From: JBMDXK01 sp048594375
GTDB lineage: Bacteria; Pseudomonadota; Alphaproteobacteria; Rhizobiales; Methylopilaceae
Direction: 5' to 3'
Assembly: GCA_048594375.1 (NCBI GenBank)
Contig: JBMDXK010000005.1
Location: 33,784-97,783, forward strand
Length of the DNA stretch: 64,000 nucleotides
The notes under the pieces were generated by a model. The model was not told the origin of the DNA and ran no database searches. It worked only from the letters and a program-made list of their open reading frames with translations. Both the position numbers and the translations under genes were made by a program. Shown here in pieces: positions 8,736 to 16,839 of this stretch (position 1 is its first letter; every line of letters starts with the position of its first letter).

Positions 8736-8750
8736 GTTTCACGGTGAAAC
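8736..8750. promoter_or_regulatory. Stretched parS-like palindrome in oriC
   Basis: GTTTCAC and GTGAAAC are exact parS half-sites, but an extra G separates them, making a 15-bp odd palindrome. The changed half-site spacing probably weakens ParB binding. It lies 26 bp from a DnaA-like box. Confidence 0.4.
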
Positions 8751-9011
8751 ATGGCACTTTTAAAGTCAAAATAAGCATTATAAGCATTTATTGAATTATC
8801 AGCGATTTCTTCAAATACTCTATAAAGAGGGGAACGTGAATTTTTAAATCTCTGTTCTTAAAAAACCGAAGAAAGATAAGAAGGCGTGATATTTAAAATA
8901 CAGCTGAAACGAAAGATGAGAAAAGGTACAGATATTAACATATTGAAAATGATTATGTTGTTATGTTTCATTTGCGATATTAATTTAATCATTAAAATTT
9001 AATGTGTTATC

Positions 9012-9659
9012 ATGAACACTTCATTTTCTTGTTTACCGCTGAAGCCATCAATCTGGAAAAATAGTTCTTCTCTTGTTCTTGCATCGGGCAGCAGTATCCG
9101 TGCGGAAATGCTGAGAAATGCATCAATACCAATCGAAATTATTCCGGCGGATATTGATGAGCGAAAAATAGAAAATAATATTTTAAATCAATGTGTTAAT
9201 TTGGAATCTGTGGCCTTGGGCCTTGCTTTGGAAAAAGCAAAAGCAGTCAGTAATGTTTATCAAGACCGTTATGTTCTCGGATGCGATCAGATTCTTGTGT
9301 TTGATAATAAAATATTAACCAAGAGTGTTTCACGTGAAACGGGTTTAAATAAGCTTAAAGAATTAGCAGGAAAATCTCATAAACTTGTTTCTAGTGCTGT
9401 TTTAATAAAAAATGGAAAAATATTGGCCAGCGTAACGGATAGCGTAAGGTTGCGGATGCGAATCTTATCCGATGATTTTTATAGTTGGTACTCTGAAAAT
9501 GCTCACGATGCTCTTATATCAAGTGTCGGCGGCTATCATTTTGAAAAATCAGGATGCCATCTGTTTGAAGAAGTTCAAGGGGATTTTTTTACAATTCTTG
9601 GGTTACCCCTTATCCCGCTGATTGCTGAGTTTCGTCGTTTGGAGCTTGTTATACCGTGA
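9012..9659 (+). CDS. maf: Maf-family nucleoside triphosphate pyrophosphatase
   Basis: Maf proteins hydrolyse non-canonical or pyrimidine nucleoside triphosphates to monophosphates and are linked to division arrest. The 215-residue protein has the family start LASGSSIRAEML near residues 23-34, the DERK segment near 54-57, the GCDQILVFD motif with catalytic Asp near 94, and KSHKLVSSAV. About 20 residues precede the usual domain start; no better in-frame start was found. It is the first gene right of oriC and overlaps aroE by 4 nt (GTGA). A perfect parS is embedded in it at 9327-9340, encoding VSRET. The coding sequence is noticeably AT-rich. Confidence 0.9.
   Translation: MNTSFSCLPLKPSIWKNSSSLVLASGSSIRAEMLRNASIPIEIIPADIDERKIENNILNQCVNLESVALGLALEKAKAVSNVYQDRYVLGCDQILVFDNKILTKSVSRETGLNKLKELAGKSHKLVSSAVLIKNGKILASVTDSVRLRMRILSDDFYSWYSENAHDALISSVGGYHFEKSGCHLFEEVQGDFFTILGLPLIPLIAEFRRLELVIP
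9327..9340. promoter_or_regulatory. Perfect parS site inside maf
   Basis: GTTTCACGTGAAAC matches the canonical core at all 14 positions and is preceded by T. It lies 0.3 kb inside maf, right of oriC, and is translated as VSRET. With the perfect site at 5299 it brackets the origin. Confidence 0.85.
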
Positions 9660-10516
9660 CCGATTCAATTTATAAAAAAGCGTGTGTTATTGGTGATCCT
9701 ATTAAACATTCACGTTCGCCATTGATTCATAATTATTGGCTGCAAAAATATGGAATATCTGGAGAGTACAGCAAAGAGCACATCCTACCGTCCAACCTTA
9801 AACAATGGTTTTTACAATTTGCAGAACAAGGTTATGCGGGGTTCAATGTAACACTTCCCCATAAGGAAATTGCTTATCAGCTTGTTGAGTGTGCGGATGA
9901 TACTGCCAAAGCAGTCGGCGCAGTCAATACAGTGTGGATCGAGAATGGCATTATCCATGGCGGGAATACGGATGTTTATGGGTATCTCGCCAATCTCGAT
10001 GCAGTTTTACCCCATTGGGAAAAACAAACATCCCATGCTGTTATCATGGGAGCAGGTGGCGCCGCCCGCGGTATTGTCTATGGATTTATAAAACGTGGCA
10101 TTAAAAAAATAACGGTTGTGAATCGAACGCTGGAAAAAGCGGACAGTCTTGCTAAGGCATTTTCATCCCCGTTATCCCAGTCAACAAAGGTTAATGCTTC
10201 GCCATGGGATGACCTTAACGTCATTCTTGCAAGTGCAGATCTGCTTGTGAATACTACGTCTCTTGGTATGACCGGCTCTGCTCCGCTTGAGATTGATTTG
10301 AAGTGTTTGCACTCCGCGGCTATTGTTTCCGATATTGTCTATTCTCCCTTGGAAACAGATTTACTTCGGCAGGCCAGACTGTGCAATCTTCAGACAGTTT
10401 CTGGCTTGGGCATGTTGTTACACCAAGCTGTACCAGGTTTTGAAAAATGGTTTGGAGTGAGGCCGGAAGTGGATGCAGATCTTTACACGATGATTGTTGC
10501 GGATCTGAATCGATAA
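9656..10516 (+). CDS. aroE: Shikimate dehydrogenase AroE
   Basis: AroE reduces 3-dehydroshikimate to shikimate with NADPH in aromatic amino-acid synthesis. The 286-residue protein shows the substrate loop HSRSPLIHNYW, the catalytic-lysine motif NVTLPHKE, GNTDVYGY, the nucleotide-binding GAGGAARG turn, and VNTTSLGM. The start is GTG at 9656, which overlaps the maf stop as GTGA and implies translational coupling. The downstream order aroE-coaE-dnaQ is the standard alphaproteobacterial arrangement. Confidence 0.95.
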   Translation: MTDSIYKKACVIGDPIKHSRSPLIHNYWLQKYGISGEYSKEHILPSNLKQWFLQFAEQGYAGFNVTLPHKEIAYQLVECADDTAKAVGAVNTVWIENGIIHGGNTDVYGYLANLDAVLPHWEKQTSHAVIMGAGGAARGIVYGFIKRGIKKITVVNRTLEKADSLAKAFSSPLSQSTKVNASPWDDLNVILASADLLVNTTSLGMTGSAPLEIDLKCLHSAAIVSDIVYSPLETDLLRQARLCNLQTVSGLGMLLHQAVPGFEKWFGVRPEVDADLYTMIVADLNR

Positions 10517-10623
10517 GATTCGAACCTTAACCAACGTTTAGCAATGCGCTTTTTAAACTGTTTTCACGGTTCAATCATTACAGCAAATGCATTGCAGTCA
10601 CATCATTGCTAAATGAGATACTT

Positions 10624-11196
10624 ATGAAAATTATTGGTCTCACAGGTTCAATTGGCATGGGTAAATCGGTAGCCGCTAAATTCTTTATGCAAGCGGGCAT
10701 ACCCGTGTTTGATGCCGATCAATGTGTTCATGATCTTTATAGGGATGAAGCTGTCGTTCCCATGCAAAATGTTTTCCCCGAAGCAATTGTTAACGGCATT
10801 GTTTCCCGTGAAAAGCTTTCAAATATTATAATACAGCAATCGGATGCATTAGAAAAAATAGAATACATCATCTATCCGCTTGTGCGTGAGGCGCGCGAAA
10901 AATTTCTGAAAGTGTGTAAAGATAACAATCATCGCTTTGTTGTTTTCGATATACCGTTGTTGTTTGAAAAACAGCAAAATACTTTATGCGATGTAATTTG
11001 TGTGGTTTCTGCTCCTGCGAGCATTCAAAGGCAGCGGGTGTTATCGCGGCCGAATATGTCTGTTGAAAAATTTTCAGCAATTGTGGCAAAGCAAATGCCA
11101 GATAGCGAAAAGCGCAAACGTGCGCACTACTGCATCATTTCATCCAGCTATGAAAAAGTAGAACGTGATATTGCAGATATTTTGCGCAGCCTATAA
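10624..11196 (+). CDS. coaE: Dephospho-CoA kinase CoaE
   Basis: CoaE phosphorylates the 3'-hydroxyl of dephospho-CoA, the last step of coenzyme A synthesis. The protein of 190 residues starts MKIIGLTGSIGMGKS, with the P-loop at residues 7-15, followed by the FDADQCVHDLYR segment typical of the family and the lid region RQRVLSRPNMS. A longer reading from a TTG at 10606 is open, but the ATG at 10624 places the P-loop at the usual distance from the start. It lies 107 nt after aroE. Confidence 0.93.
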   Translation: MKIIGLTGSIGMGKSVAAKFFMQAGIPVFDADQCVHDLYRDEAVVPMQNVFPEAIVNGIVSREKLSNIIIQQSDALEKIEYIIYPLVREAREKFLKVCKDNNHRFVVFDIPLLFEKQQNTLCDVICVVSAPASIQRQRVLSRPNMSVEKFSAIVAKQMPDSEKRKRAHYCIISSSYEKVERDIADILRSL

Positions 11197-11215
11197 AAAT
11201 TGTTTTTACAGGGAT

Positions 11216-11265
11216 ATTCCGCTGTATTCCGGTTTATTCCGGTTGTTTCATTCCGCTTTGTTCCG
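11216..11265. repeat. Ten-bp-period TTCC repeats between coaE and dnaQ
   Basis: ATTCC occurs at 11216, 11226 and 11236, and TTCCG at 11251 and 11261, so most copies fall on one face of the helix. The unit resembles ATTCCGGTTT. No gene is present. This may be a cluster of protein-binding sites upstream of dnaQ or a simple-sequence expansion; the sequence does not decide. Confidence 0.5.
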
Positions 11266-11314
11266 CTATAGCCGGGTTCAATAAAAATCATCATTTTATA
11301 TATCTCAGGCTCTA
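11266..11314 (-). repeat. Palindromic intergenic repeat, family A, copy 2 (diverged)
   Basis: Inverted relative to copy 1. It keeps TATAGCC at the left, the core TCATTTTATATATC (reverse of the conserved core) and CTCAGGC at the right, but has gained a few bases and lost arm symmetry. It lies just upstream of dnaQ. Confidence 0.6.
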
Positions 11315-11373
11315 TGCTAAGTTTGTTTGTATTCAGCAAGTGCCGGGACTAACAGGAAGAGATTTAAAAAGAA

Positions 11374-12117
11374 ATGCGTGAAATTGTTTTTGACACTGAG
11401 ACAACGGGTCTTGAAGCGCATAAGGATGATCGGCTGGTTGAAATTGGGTGTGTTGAAGTTTTTAATTACACCCCTACCGGTAACACCTTTCATGTTTATA
11501 TAAATCCTCAGCGTTCAATGCCCGTTGAGGCTTTTCGGGTGCATGGTCTTTCAGAAGAATTTTTAAAAGATAAGCCTTTATTTGCAGAAATTGCGGATGA
11601 TTTTCTGGCTTTTGTGGGAGATTCTAAACTTGTAGCCCATAATGCTAATTTTGATATGGGATTTATTAATGCTGAATTGAAGCGTTTGCAAAAAGAACCT
11701 ATTCCTTCAGAGCGCGTCATTGACACGCTTCAGCTTGCACGCCGCAAGCACCCCAACACATCAAACAAACTTGATGATTTATGCGCGCGTTATGGCATTG
11801 ATAATTCTTCCCGCGTTTTGCACGGTGCTTTGCTAGATGCTGAATTATTAGCTGAAGTCTATTCAGAACTTGTGGGGGGAAAGCAGGCTGTATTGGGCTT
11901 AGGAAAGCAAGAAAATACAGTTTCTCAGATAACGGGTGAAGCGGTAAAACCCAGCGCGTACCAAAGACCAAAGAAACTAGCGACACGCCTCACAGATGCT
12001 GACAAAGAAAAACATACAGCGTTTATAAATACATTTAAAAGTGAAGCACTTTGGAAAAAATATCTGCATAAAAAAAGCCGCACTATAAATGCGGCTCCTC
12101 ATTTTGCTTTAAAATAA
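11374..12117 (+). CDS. dnaQ: DNA polymerase III epsilon subunit (proofreading exonuclease)
   Basis: DnaQ is the 3'-5' exonuclease that corrects polymerase III errors. The 247-residue protein has DEDDh motifs: Exo I FDTETTGL at residues 6-13, Exo II HNANFDMGF near 88-96, and Exo III HGALLDAELLAEVY near 150-163. The C-terminal tail is lysine-rich, fitting the flexible linker that binds the polymerase alpha subunit. It converges with secB with 4 nt between stop codons, and the secB terminator lies within the last dnaQ codons. Confidence 0.95.
   Translation: MREIVFDTETTGLEAHKDDRLVEIGCVEVFNYTPTGNTFHVYINPQRSMPVEAFRVHGLSEEFLKDKPLFAEIADDFLAFVGDSKLVAHNANFDMGFINAELKRLQKEPIPSERVIDTLQLARRKHPNTSNKLDDLCARYGIDNSSRVLHGALLDAELLAEVYSELVGGKQAVLGLGKQENTVSQITGEAVKPSAYQRPKKLATRLTDADKEKHTAFINTFKSEALWKKYLHKKSRTINAAPHFALK
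12070..12096 (-). terminator. Rho-independent terminator of secB inside dnaQ
   Basis: On the minus strand the stem AGCCGCA / TGCGGCT with a 7-nt loop is followed by six or more T. The structure lies entirely inside the 3' end of dnaQ and begins 26 nt past the secB stop, so two convergent genes share the same DNA. Confidence 0.8.
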
Positions 12118-12121
12118 ATTA

Positions 12122-12592
12122 TCAATTAACGGTTGGTTCTGTCTCATCAACATGATTGACAACACGCTGTTGGTAAAGCGCTGCAAAATCAATTGGATCG
12201 ATCATAAGCGGCGGGAAACCGCCATTGCGCACGCATTCGCTTACAATCTGGCGCGCAAACGGGAACAGAAGACGTGGGCATTCAATAAGAACAACAGCCT
12301 GGCGTGATTCAGCAGGAATGTTTTCAACGCGGAAAATCCCTGCATATACAACATCAAAATTGAACAGCACATTTGCACTTTCGCCAGCCTGGCCTTCAAT
12401 TTTAAGTTCTACTTCTACATCGGTATCAGAAAGTGCTTTAGCGTTCACATTTACCTGAATGTTGATTTGTGGATTTTTTTCTTGTGGTACAAGCGAACGG
12501 GGTGCTTGCGGATTTTCAAAAGAGAGATCTTTAACGTATTGTGCAAGCACGTTAAGTGTTGGGTTGGATTGTTCAATTTCTTTTTCGCTCAT
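12122..12592 (-). CDS. secB: Protein-export chaperone SecB
   Basis: SecB is a tetrameric cytoplasmic chaperone that keeps preproteins unfolded and hands them to SecA. The 156-residue protein has the family pattern of a variable acidic N-terminus, the YVKDLSFENP segment near residues 19-28, the INIQVNVNAKAL strand, and the conserved C-terminal LLFPFARQIVSECVRNGGFPPLMIDP region, given here only in outline. It is convergent with dnaQ and divergent from timA, the usual alphaproteobacterial layout. Confidence 0.96.
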   Translation of the reverse strand: MSEKEIEQSNPTLNVLAQYVKDLSFENPQAPRSLVPQEKNPQINIQVNVNAKALSDTDVEVELKIEGQAGESANVLFNFDVVYAGIFRVENIPAESRQAVVLIECPRLLFPFARQIVSECVRNGGFPPLMIDPIDFAALYQQRVVNHVDETEPTVN

Positions 12593-12907
12593 GGAAATAT
12601 CCTTACAGGGTGGAAGTAAAAAACAGGGTTCAGATTAAGGCTACGCAAAGGTTGATTTCAGGCAAAGGACTTTCACATAAATGTCCTAAAGTGATTGATT
12701 TTTCATTACTTAAACTTATATATTATAAGGCGCTAGCATGTGTTCAAGACATGAATACGGTTATGCCCACAAAAAATAGAGGAAATATCGTTATTTTTCA
12801 ATGAAACACTTCCTGTCACAAAAAGATAGGCAAATGATTGCAAATCTTTTACAGTGACGAGAATTTTTCACATTAAAGCCCATAAAATAATTAAGCAGGT
12901 TTAAGTA
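12593..12907. other. Divergent secB/timA intergenic region
   Basis: A 315-bp AT-rich stretch between the start codons of secB and timA. It must hold both promoters, but I cannot place convincing -35/-10 pairs. A near-miss CtrA pattern (TTAA-N6-TTAA) lies 5 to 20 bases before the timA start. No gene or strong hairpin was seen. Confidence 0.5.
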
Positions 12908-13618
12908 ATGAGCGACGCATTTGATATTTATACCCTGATTTTCCTAGGTTTAGCGGTATTTATTTTGGTCAGGCTTCGCTCCGTTCTCGGCACGCGGACA
13001 GGACACGAGCGGCCTCCGCAAGAGACATCCTTATCTCGTGATGCTGCAAAGGATATGAACGACAATGTGATTCCGTTGCCCTCCGGTGAAACATTGCCAG
13101 AGCAAAGCAGCCCCTTAAAAACAGAGCAACAAAGAAGCATAAGTCCTACTGTGCCCAGCAGCAACGATGCTTCTAAAGCTCTTTTGCAGATTGCACACAA
13201 AGATCCCGATTTTGATATAAACACGTTTTTAAAAAATGCGTCTTCAGCCTATGAAATGATTGTGACTGCTTTTGGAAAAGGCGATAAAAATACTCTCAAA
13301 GATCTTCTGTCCAATGACGTCTATTCAGATTTTGCAAATGTAATTAAAGAACGTGAAGCCAAAGGCCTTCATGCACAAACGGAATTTGTTTCTATTAAAC
13401 CGATAAGAATTCCTTATGCATCTTTAGAAGAAGGCACAGCGATAATCACAGTTGAATTTTTATCAGAAATAGTCACGACCATGCGCAATAAGGAAGATGT
13501 GATCGTTGAAGGTTCTGATGAAAAAATTGCAGAAGTAAAAGACGTATGGACATTTTCCCGCAATCTTGGCTCTGCATCCCCAATCTGGATATTGATTTCA
13601 ACAGAAAACGAGGAATAA
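12908..13618 (+). CDS. Tim44/TimA-family membrane-anchored protein
   Basis: The 236-residue protein has one N-terminal membrane helix (about residues 6-24, LIFLGLAVFILVRL), a low-complexity Ser/Pro-rich linker to about residue 90, and a C-terminal domain of the Tim44-like fold (about 95-236). Bacterial Tim44-like proteins sit between secB and mltA in many alphaproteobacteria and are thought to act as membrane or translocation adaptors related to the mitochondrial import motor component. The specific function here is inferred from family and position. It is followed by mltA after 21 nt. Confidence 0.8.
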   Translation: MSDAFDIYTLIFLGLAVFILVRLRSVLGTRTGHERPPQETSLSRDAAKDMNDNVIPLPSGETLPEQSSPLKTEQQRSISPTVPSSNDASKALLQIAHKDPDFDINTFLKNASSAYEMIVTAFGKGDKNTLKDLLSNDVYSDFANVIKEREAKGLHAQTEFVSIKPIRIPYASLEEGTAIITVEFLSEIVTTMRNKEDVIVEGSDEKIAEVKDVWTFSRNLGSASPIWILISTENEE

Positions 13619-13639
13619 TGCCTTGTCTGGAGTAAGACA

Positions 13640-14812
13640 ATGCGCAATCCAATAAAAAGAGCATATACTTTCATCGTGTATATAGCTGTGATTTTAGGTT
13701 TTCTTTCACATGGTCATCTTTTACATGCTCAAGAGCTGGTTCCAGTTCCTTATTCAGCTTTGAAGGGATGGAAGGATGACAATCATAAAGAGGCCTTTGG
13801 CGTATTTCAGCATTCCTGCGCTGTATTTGTAAAAAATAGTGCATCTCAAAAATTGCGGGCAAATGCGGATAAGCATGCAAGGATTGCAATCTGCAACAAA
13901 GCGCGGCATCAGCAATCTGAAATTATAAATTCGCAAGATGCTGCCAGGCGCTTTTTTGAACAATATTTCCAACCATACACCGTTAAAAATGAACAATCAG
14001 CTCCTTTTTTTACGGGATATTTTGAACCGGAAGTGTTCGGTTCACGGCAAAAGACAGCATCGCATCACACACCTTTGCTGCAATTGCCTGAAAACCACAG
14101 CAGTAAATCCGTATTTTCACATGAATTGGGCATTCAGCTTACAGCAAGCAGGCGCTCAACAAGCGGAAAAAATATTCCCTATCCAAACCGCAAAGATATT
14201 GAGACAGGAGCTTTGGGAAAGGATGCACTTCCTCTCGTCTGGCTTGATCCTGTGGATGCCTTTTTCATCCATATTCAAGGTTCGGCGCGTATTCGCTTTG
14301 ATGATGGGCATTCCATGCGAGTGGCGTTTGCAGGCAGAAACGGTTATCCTTATACCGCTATCGGACAAATACTGATGCAAAAAGGAATTCTTGAAAGAGA
14401 AGAAATTACCGCAGAGCGATTGAAGCAATGGCTGCGTGCACATCCTCAAGATGCTGCTCACATTATGCACCAGAATGCGTCATATATATTTTTTCAAAAA
14501 GACGTAACATTAAAGCAGAACGAAGGACCTCGAGGTGCAGCAGGGCTTTCTTTGCATGCAAAGCGTTCGTTGGCTATTGATCCAAAATATTGGCCGTATG
14601 GTTTGCCCATATGGGTTGATATAAATTTACCCATTCAACCGCATTCAACTTTACGTCGGCTTATGATTGCACAAGATACCGGAGCAGCCATTAAAGGCAT
14701 GACGCGTTCAGATATTTACTGGGGAACCGGTGAAGAAGCAGGAATTGAAGCAGGTAAAATCAAACACACAGGCCAGTTTGTTGTGCTTTTTCCAAAAGTA
14801 GGAAAACCCTAG
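13640..14812 (+). CDS. mltA: Membrane-bound lytic murein transglycosylase A
   Basis: MltA cleaves the glycan strands of peptidoglycan to anhydromuropeptides. The 390-residue protein starts with a hydrophobic export signal (residues about 10-30, ending near HAQE), then the MltA domain containing FTGYFEPEVFGSR and VWLDPVDAFFIHIQGSARI, and the C-terminal 3D domain with IAQDTGAAIKGMTRSDIYWG, whose aspartates are catalytic in the family. No clear lipobox cysteine is seen, unlike E. coli MltA. Its stop codon touches the smr start, so the two are coupled. Confidence 0.93.
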   Translation: MRNPIKRAYTFIVYIAVILGFLSHGHLLHAQELVPVPYSALKGWKDDNHKEAFGVFQHSCAVFVKNSASQKLRANADKHARIAICNKARHQQSEIINSQDAARRFFEQYFQPYTVKNEQSAPFFTGYFEPEVFGSRQKTASHHTPLLQLPENHSSKSVFSHELGIQLTASRRSTSGKNIPYPNRKDIETGALGKDALPLVWLDPVDAFFIHIQGSARIRFDDGHSMRVAFAGRNGYPYTAIGQILMQKGILEREEITAERLKQWLRAHPQDAAHIMHQNASYIFFQKDVTLKQNEGPRGAAGLSLHAKRSLAIDPKYWPYGLPIWVDINLPIQPHSTLRRLMIAQDTGAAIKGMTRSDIYWGTGEEAGIEAGKIKHTGQFVVLFPKVGKP

Positions 14813-15468
14813 TGATGAAAAAGAAACGGCCCCCTATTTTAACGCAAGATATTTCTTTACTTTTTGGCCTTGGCACTGCTTCAGAAACTCAGGCTATAAA
14901 TAATATTCTTTATAGATCGCACGCCAAGAAAGGCGATCTATTTCCTCAAAGCGATGCTCTATTATGGGAGAACGTGACAAAAACATTATCGCCTTTAAAA
15001 AACAGAGAAAAATTTATTCAGTCACCACAAAAAAAATCTGTTTCTTCTCCCGTTATATTGAAGTCTTCTGAGGATGGTGAAAGAGAAAAACACGGTATAA
15101 AAATGCCGATCATTCCAGCGCCAGTTGTTGTTCAAAATTTACAAATGGGAAAAGATATTTTGAGCGATCTAGGCCGGGGTAAGCGAATGATAAATCGCAA
15201 AATTGATTTGCATGGAATGCAACAAAGTGCGGCATATAATTATTTAAAAGAATTTATAAAAGCGTCATATCTTCAGGGGGAACGCGTTGTTTTGGTTATT
15301 ACAGGAAAAGGCAGAAACAGTAAAATGCCAGCGTCTGCATTGTTACGTCGGCTAGTGCCACTTTGGCTAGAAAGTGAAGAGTTTCAGCATTATATCGCAG
15401 GTTTTAGCCAAGCCCATATTTTGCACGGGGGTGGTGGAGCATTATATATTCATGTGAAAAAAAGGTAG
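14812..15468 (+). CDS. Smr-domain protein
   Basis: The 218-residue protein has a long, variable, charged N-terminal half and a C-terminal Smr domain (about residues 120-218), marked by the IDLHGM motif near residue 125, VLVITGKGRNS, and the terminal HGGGGALYIHVKKR. Smr domains are found in MutS2 and in stand-alone endonucleases acting on DNA or on stalled mRNA. The stand-alone form next to mltA is common in alphaproteobacteria; its substrate is not known. The start is GTG at 14812 overlapping mltA by one base, or the ATG three bases later. Confidence 0.85.
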   Translation: MMKKKRPPILTQDISLLFGLGTASETQAINNILYRSHAKKGDLFPQSDALLWENVTKTLSPLKNREKFIQSPQKKSVSSPVILKSSEDGEREKHGIKMPIIPAPVVVQNLQMGKDILSDLGRGKRMINRKIDLHGMQQSAAYNYLKEFIKASYLQGERVVLVITGKGRNSKMPASALLRRLVPLWLESEEFQHYIAGFSQAHILHGGGGALYIHVKKR

Positions 15469-15562
15469 AGTGAATTTCTTGAACCATCTCCGCATTGCAC
15501 TCGGATTCGTGTAGAAGCTTAAAAAGAAGCCGTGAATGCTGGATGTGTCTTGAAAACGTAAG

Positions 15563-15597
15563 AAGCGCAACTCTTTGCAGGTTGCGCTTTAATTTTT
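15563..15597 (+). terminator. Terminator between smr and argG
   Basis: The 9-bp perfect stem AAGCGCAAC / GTTGCGCTT with a 9-nt loop is followed on the plus strand by TAATTTTTA. It lies between convergent smr and argG and could serve both, though the T-run favours smr. Confidence 0.75.
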
Positions 15598-15615
15598 AAG
15601 GTAAAAAATAAGGAT

Positions 15616-16839
15616 TTATTTTCCGCGCTTTTCCCGTTTTGCCAAACTGCGCAGCCGTAAAGCATTAAGTTTGATAAAGCCTTGGGCATCGCGGTGATCG
15701 TAGGCGACAGCACCTTCTTCAAAGGTCACTAATTCCTGATCATAAAGGGAATATGGCGAAGTCCGACCAATAACAGTCGCATGGCCTTTATAAAGCTTCA
15801 CCCGCACAGAGCCGGTGACAAATTCCTGACTTTTGTCAATGAGTGCTTGCAGCATTTCACGTTCCGGTGCGAACCAAAAACCGTTATAAATCAGTTCCGC
15901 ATAGCGCGGCATGATGCTGTCTTTAAGGTGCGCTGCTTCACGGTCAAGGGTAATGGATTCAATGCCGCGATGTGCGTTTAGCAGAATGGTGCCGCCCGGT
16001 GTCTCATAAACACCTCTGGATTTCATGCCCACAAAGCGGTTTTCCACCAGATCAAGACGGCCAATGCCGTTGATTTTACCCAATTCGTTCAGGCGGGTGA
16101 GTAAGGTTGCTGGAGACAGCTTTTCGCCATCAATTGCAACAGCATCACCACGTTCGAAATCGATAGTGATGATGGTTGCCTGATCTGGTGCATCCTCGGG
16201 GCTGATTGTGCGCTGATAGACATATTCCGGTGCTTCTTCATTTGGATCTTCCAGCACCTTTCCCTCGGAAGAGGAATGCAGCAGATTGGCATCAACTGAA
16301 AAAGGAGCTTCGCCACGCTTATCTTTTGGCACGGGAATCTGATTGAGTTCTGCATATTCCAGAAGGCGGGTGCGGGATGTCAGATCCCATTCGCGCCATG
16401 GAGCAATGATGGTGATATCAGGCTCCAGCGCATAATAGCCCACTTCAAAGCGCACCTGATCGTTACCTTTTCCTGTAGCCCCATGCGCTACGGCGTCTGC
16501 TCCAAGTTTGCGGGCGATTTCGATCTGTTTTTTAGCAATCAAGGGACGAGCTATGGAGGTGCCCAGCAGATATTGACCTTCGTAAAGTGCGTTGGCACGG
16601 AACATCGGAAAGACAAAATCACGCACAAACTCTTCGCGCACATCTTCTACGAAAATCTGTTTTACACCCAACAATTCAGCTTTTTTACGGGCAGGTTCCA
16701 GTTCTTCACCTTGCCCCAGATCGGCGGTAAAAGTAATGACTTCGCAATTATACGTATTCTGGAGCCACTTCAAGATAACGGAGGTGTCAAGACCACCGGA
16801 ATAGGCCAGAACAACTTTTTTGACTGTTTTTGCACTCAT
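15616..16839 (-). CDS. argG: Argininosuccinate synthase ArgG
   Basis: ArgG joins citrulline and aspartate with ATP to form argininosuccinate in arginine synthesis. The 407-residue protein begins MSAKTVKKVVLAYSGGLDTS, with the PP-loop AYSGGLDTS near residues 13-21, then HGATGKGNDQVRFE and the conserved PLIAKKQIEIA segment. I chose the ATG at 16839, preceded by AGGAAA, rather than the longer open frame to 17061, because family members start a few residues before the PP-loop. It converges with smr and diverges from the ThiF-like gene. Confidence 0.96.
   Translation of the reverse strand: MSAKTVKKVVLAYSGGLDTSVILKWLQNTYNCEVITFTADLGQGEELEPARKKAELLGVKQIFVEDVREEFVRDFVFPMFRANALYEGQYLLGTSIARPLIAKKQIEIARKLGADAVAHGATGKGNDQVRFEVGYYALEPDITIIAPWREWDLTSRTRLLEYAELNQIPVPKDKRGEAPFSVDANLLHSSSEGKVLEDPNEEAPEYVYQRTISPEDAPDQATIITIDFERGDAVAIDGEKLSPATLLTRLNELGKINGIGRLDLVENRFVGMKSRGVYETPGGTILLNAHRGIESITLDREAAHLKDSIMPRYAELIYNGFWFAPEREMLQALIDKSQEFVTGSVRVKLYKGHATVIGRTSPYSLYDQELVTFEEGAVAYDHRDAQGFIKLNALRLRSLAKREKRGK

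Larger units (their letters stand above)
8389..9011. other. oriC: Chromosomal replication origin (oriC)
   Basis: This 623-bp very AT-rich region has no plausible gene. It lies between hemE and maf, the location of the Caulobacter and Rickettsia origins. It contains four exact TTAA-N7-TTAA boxes, the binding pattern of CtrA (8392-8406, 8507-8521, 8548-8562, 8569-8583). DnaA-like boxes are TTATCCACT at 8702, TTACCCACA at 8661, and TGTGCATAT (reverse orientation) at 8444 and 8643, each one base from a 9-mer consensus. A parS-like palindrome with one inserted base is at 8736-8750. The stretch 8760-9000 is extremely AT-rich and is a candidate unwinding region. Gene orientation also switches here from leftward to rightward. 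Confidence 0.9.

Noticed and set aside
10801..10814. parS-like GTTTCCCGTGAAAA in coaE
   Set aside because: Two mismatches, both in or near the palindromic core; weaker than the accepted sites.
14888..14905. ACTCAGGCTATAAATAAT in smr resembling a repeat arm
   Set aside because: Only one arm, no core or inverted partner, and it lies inside a coding region.
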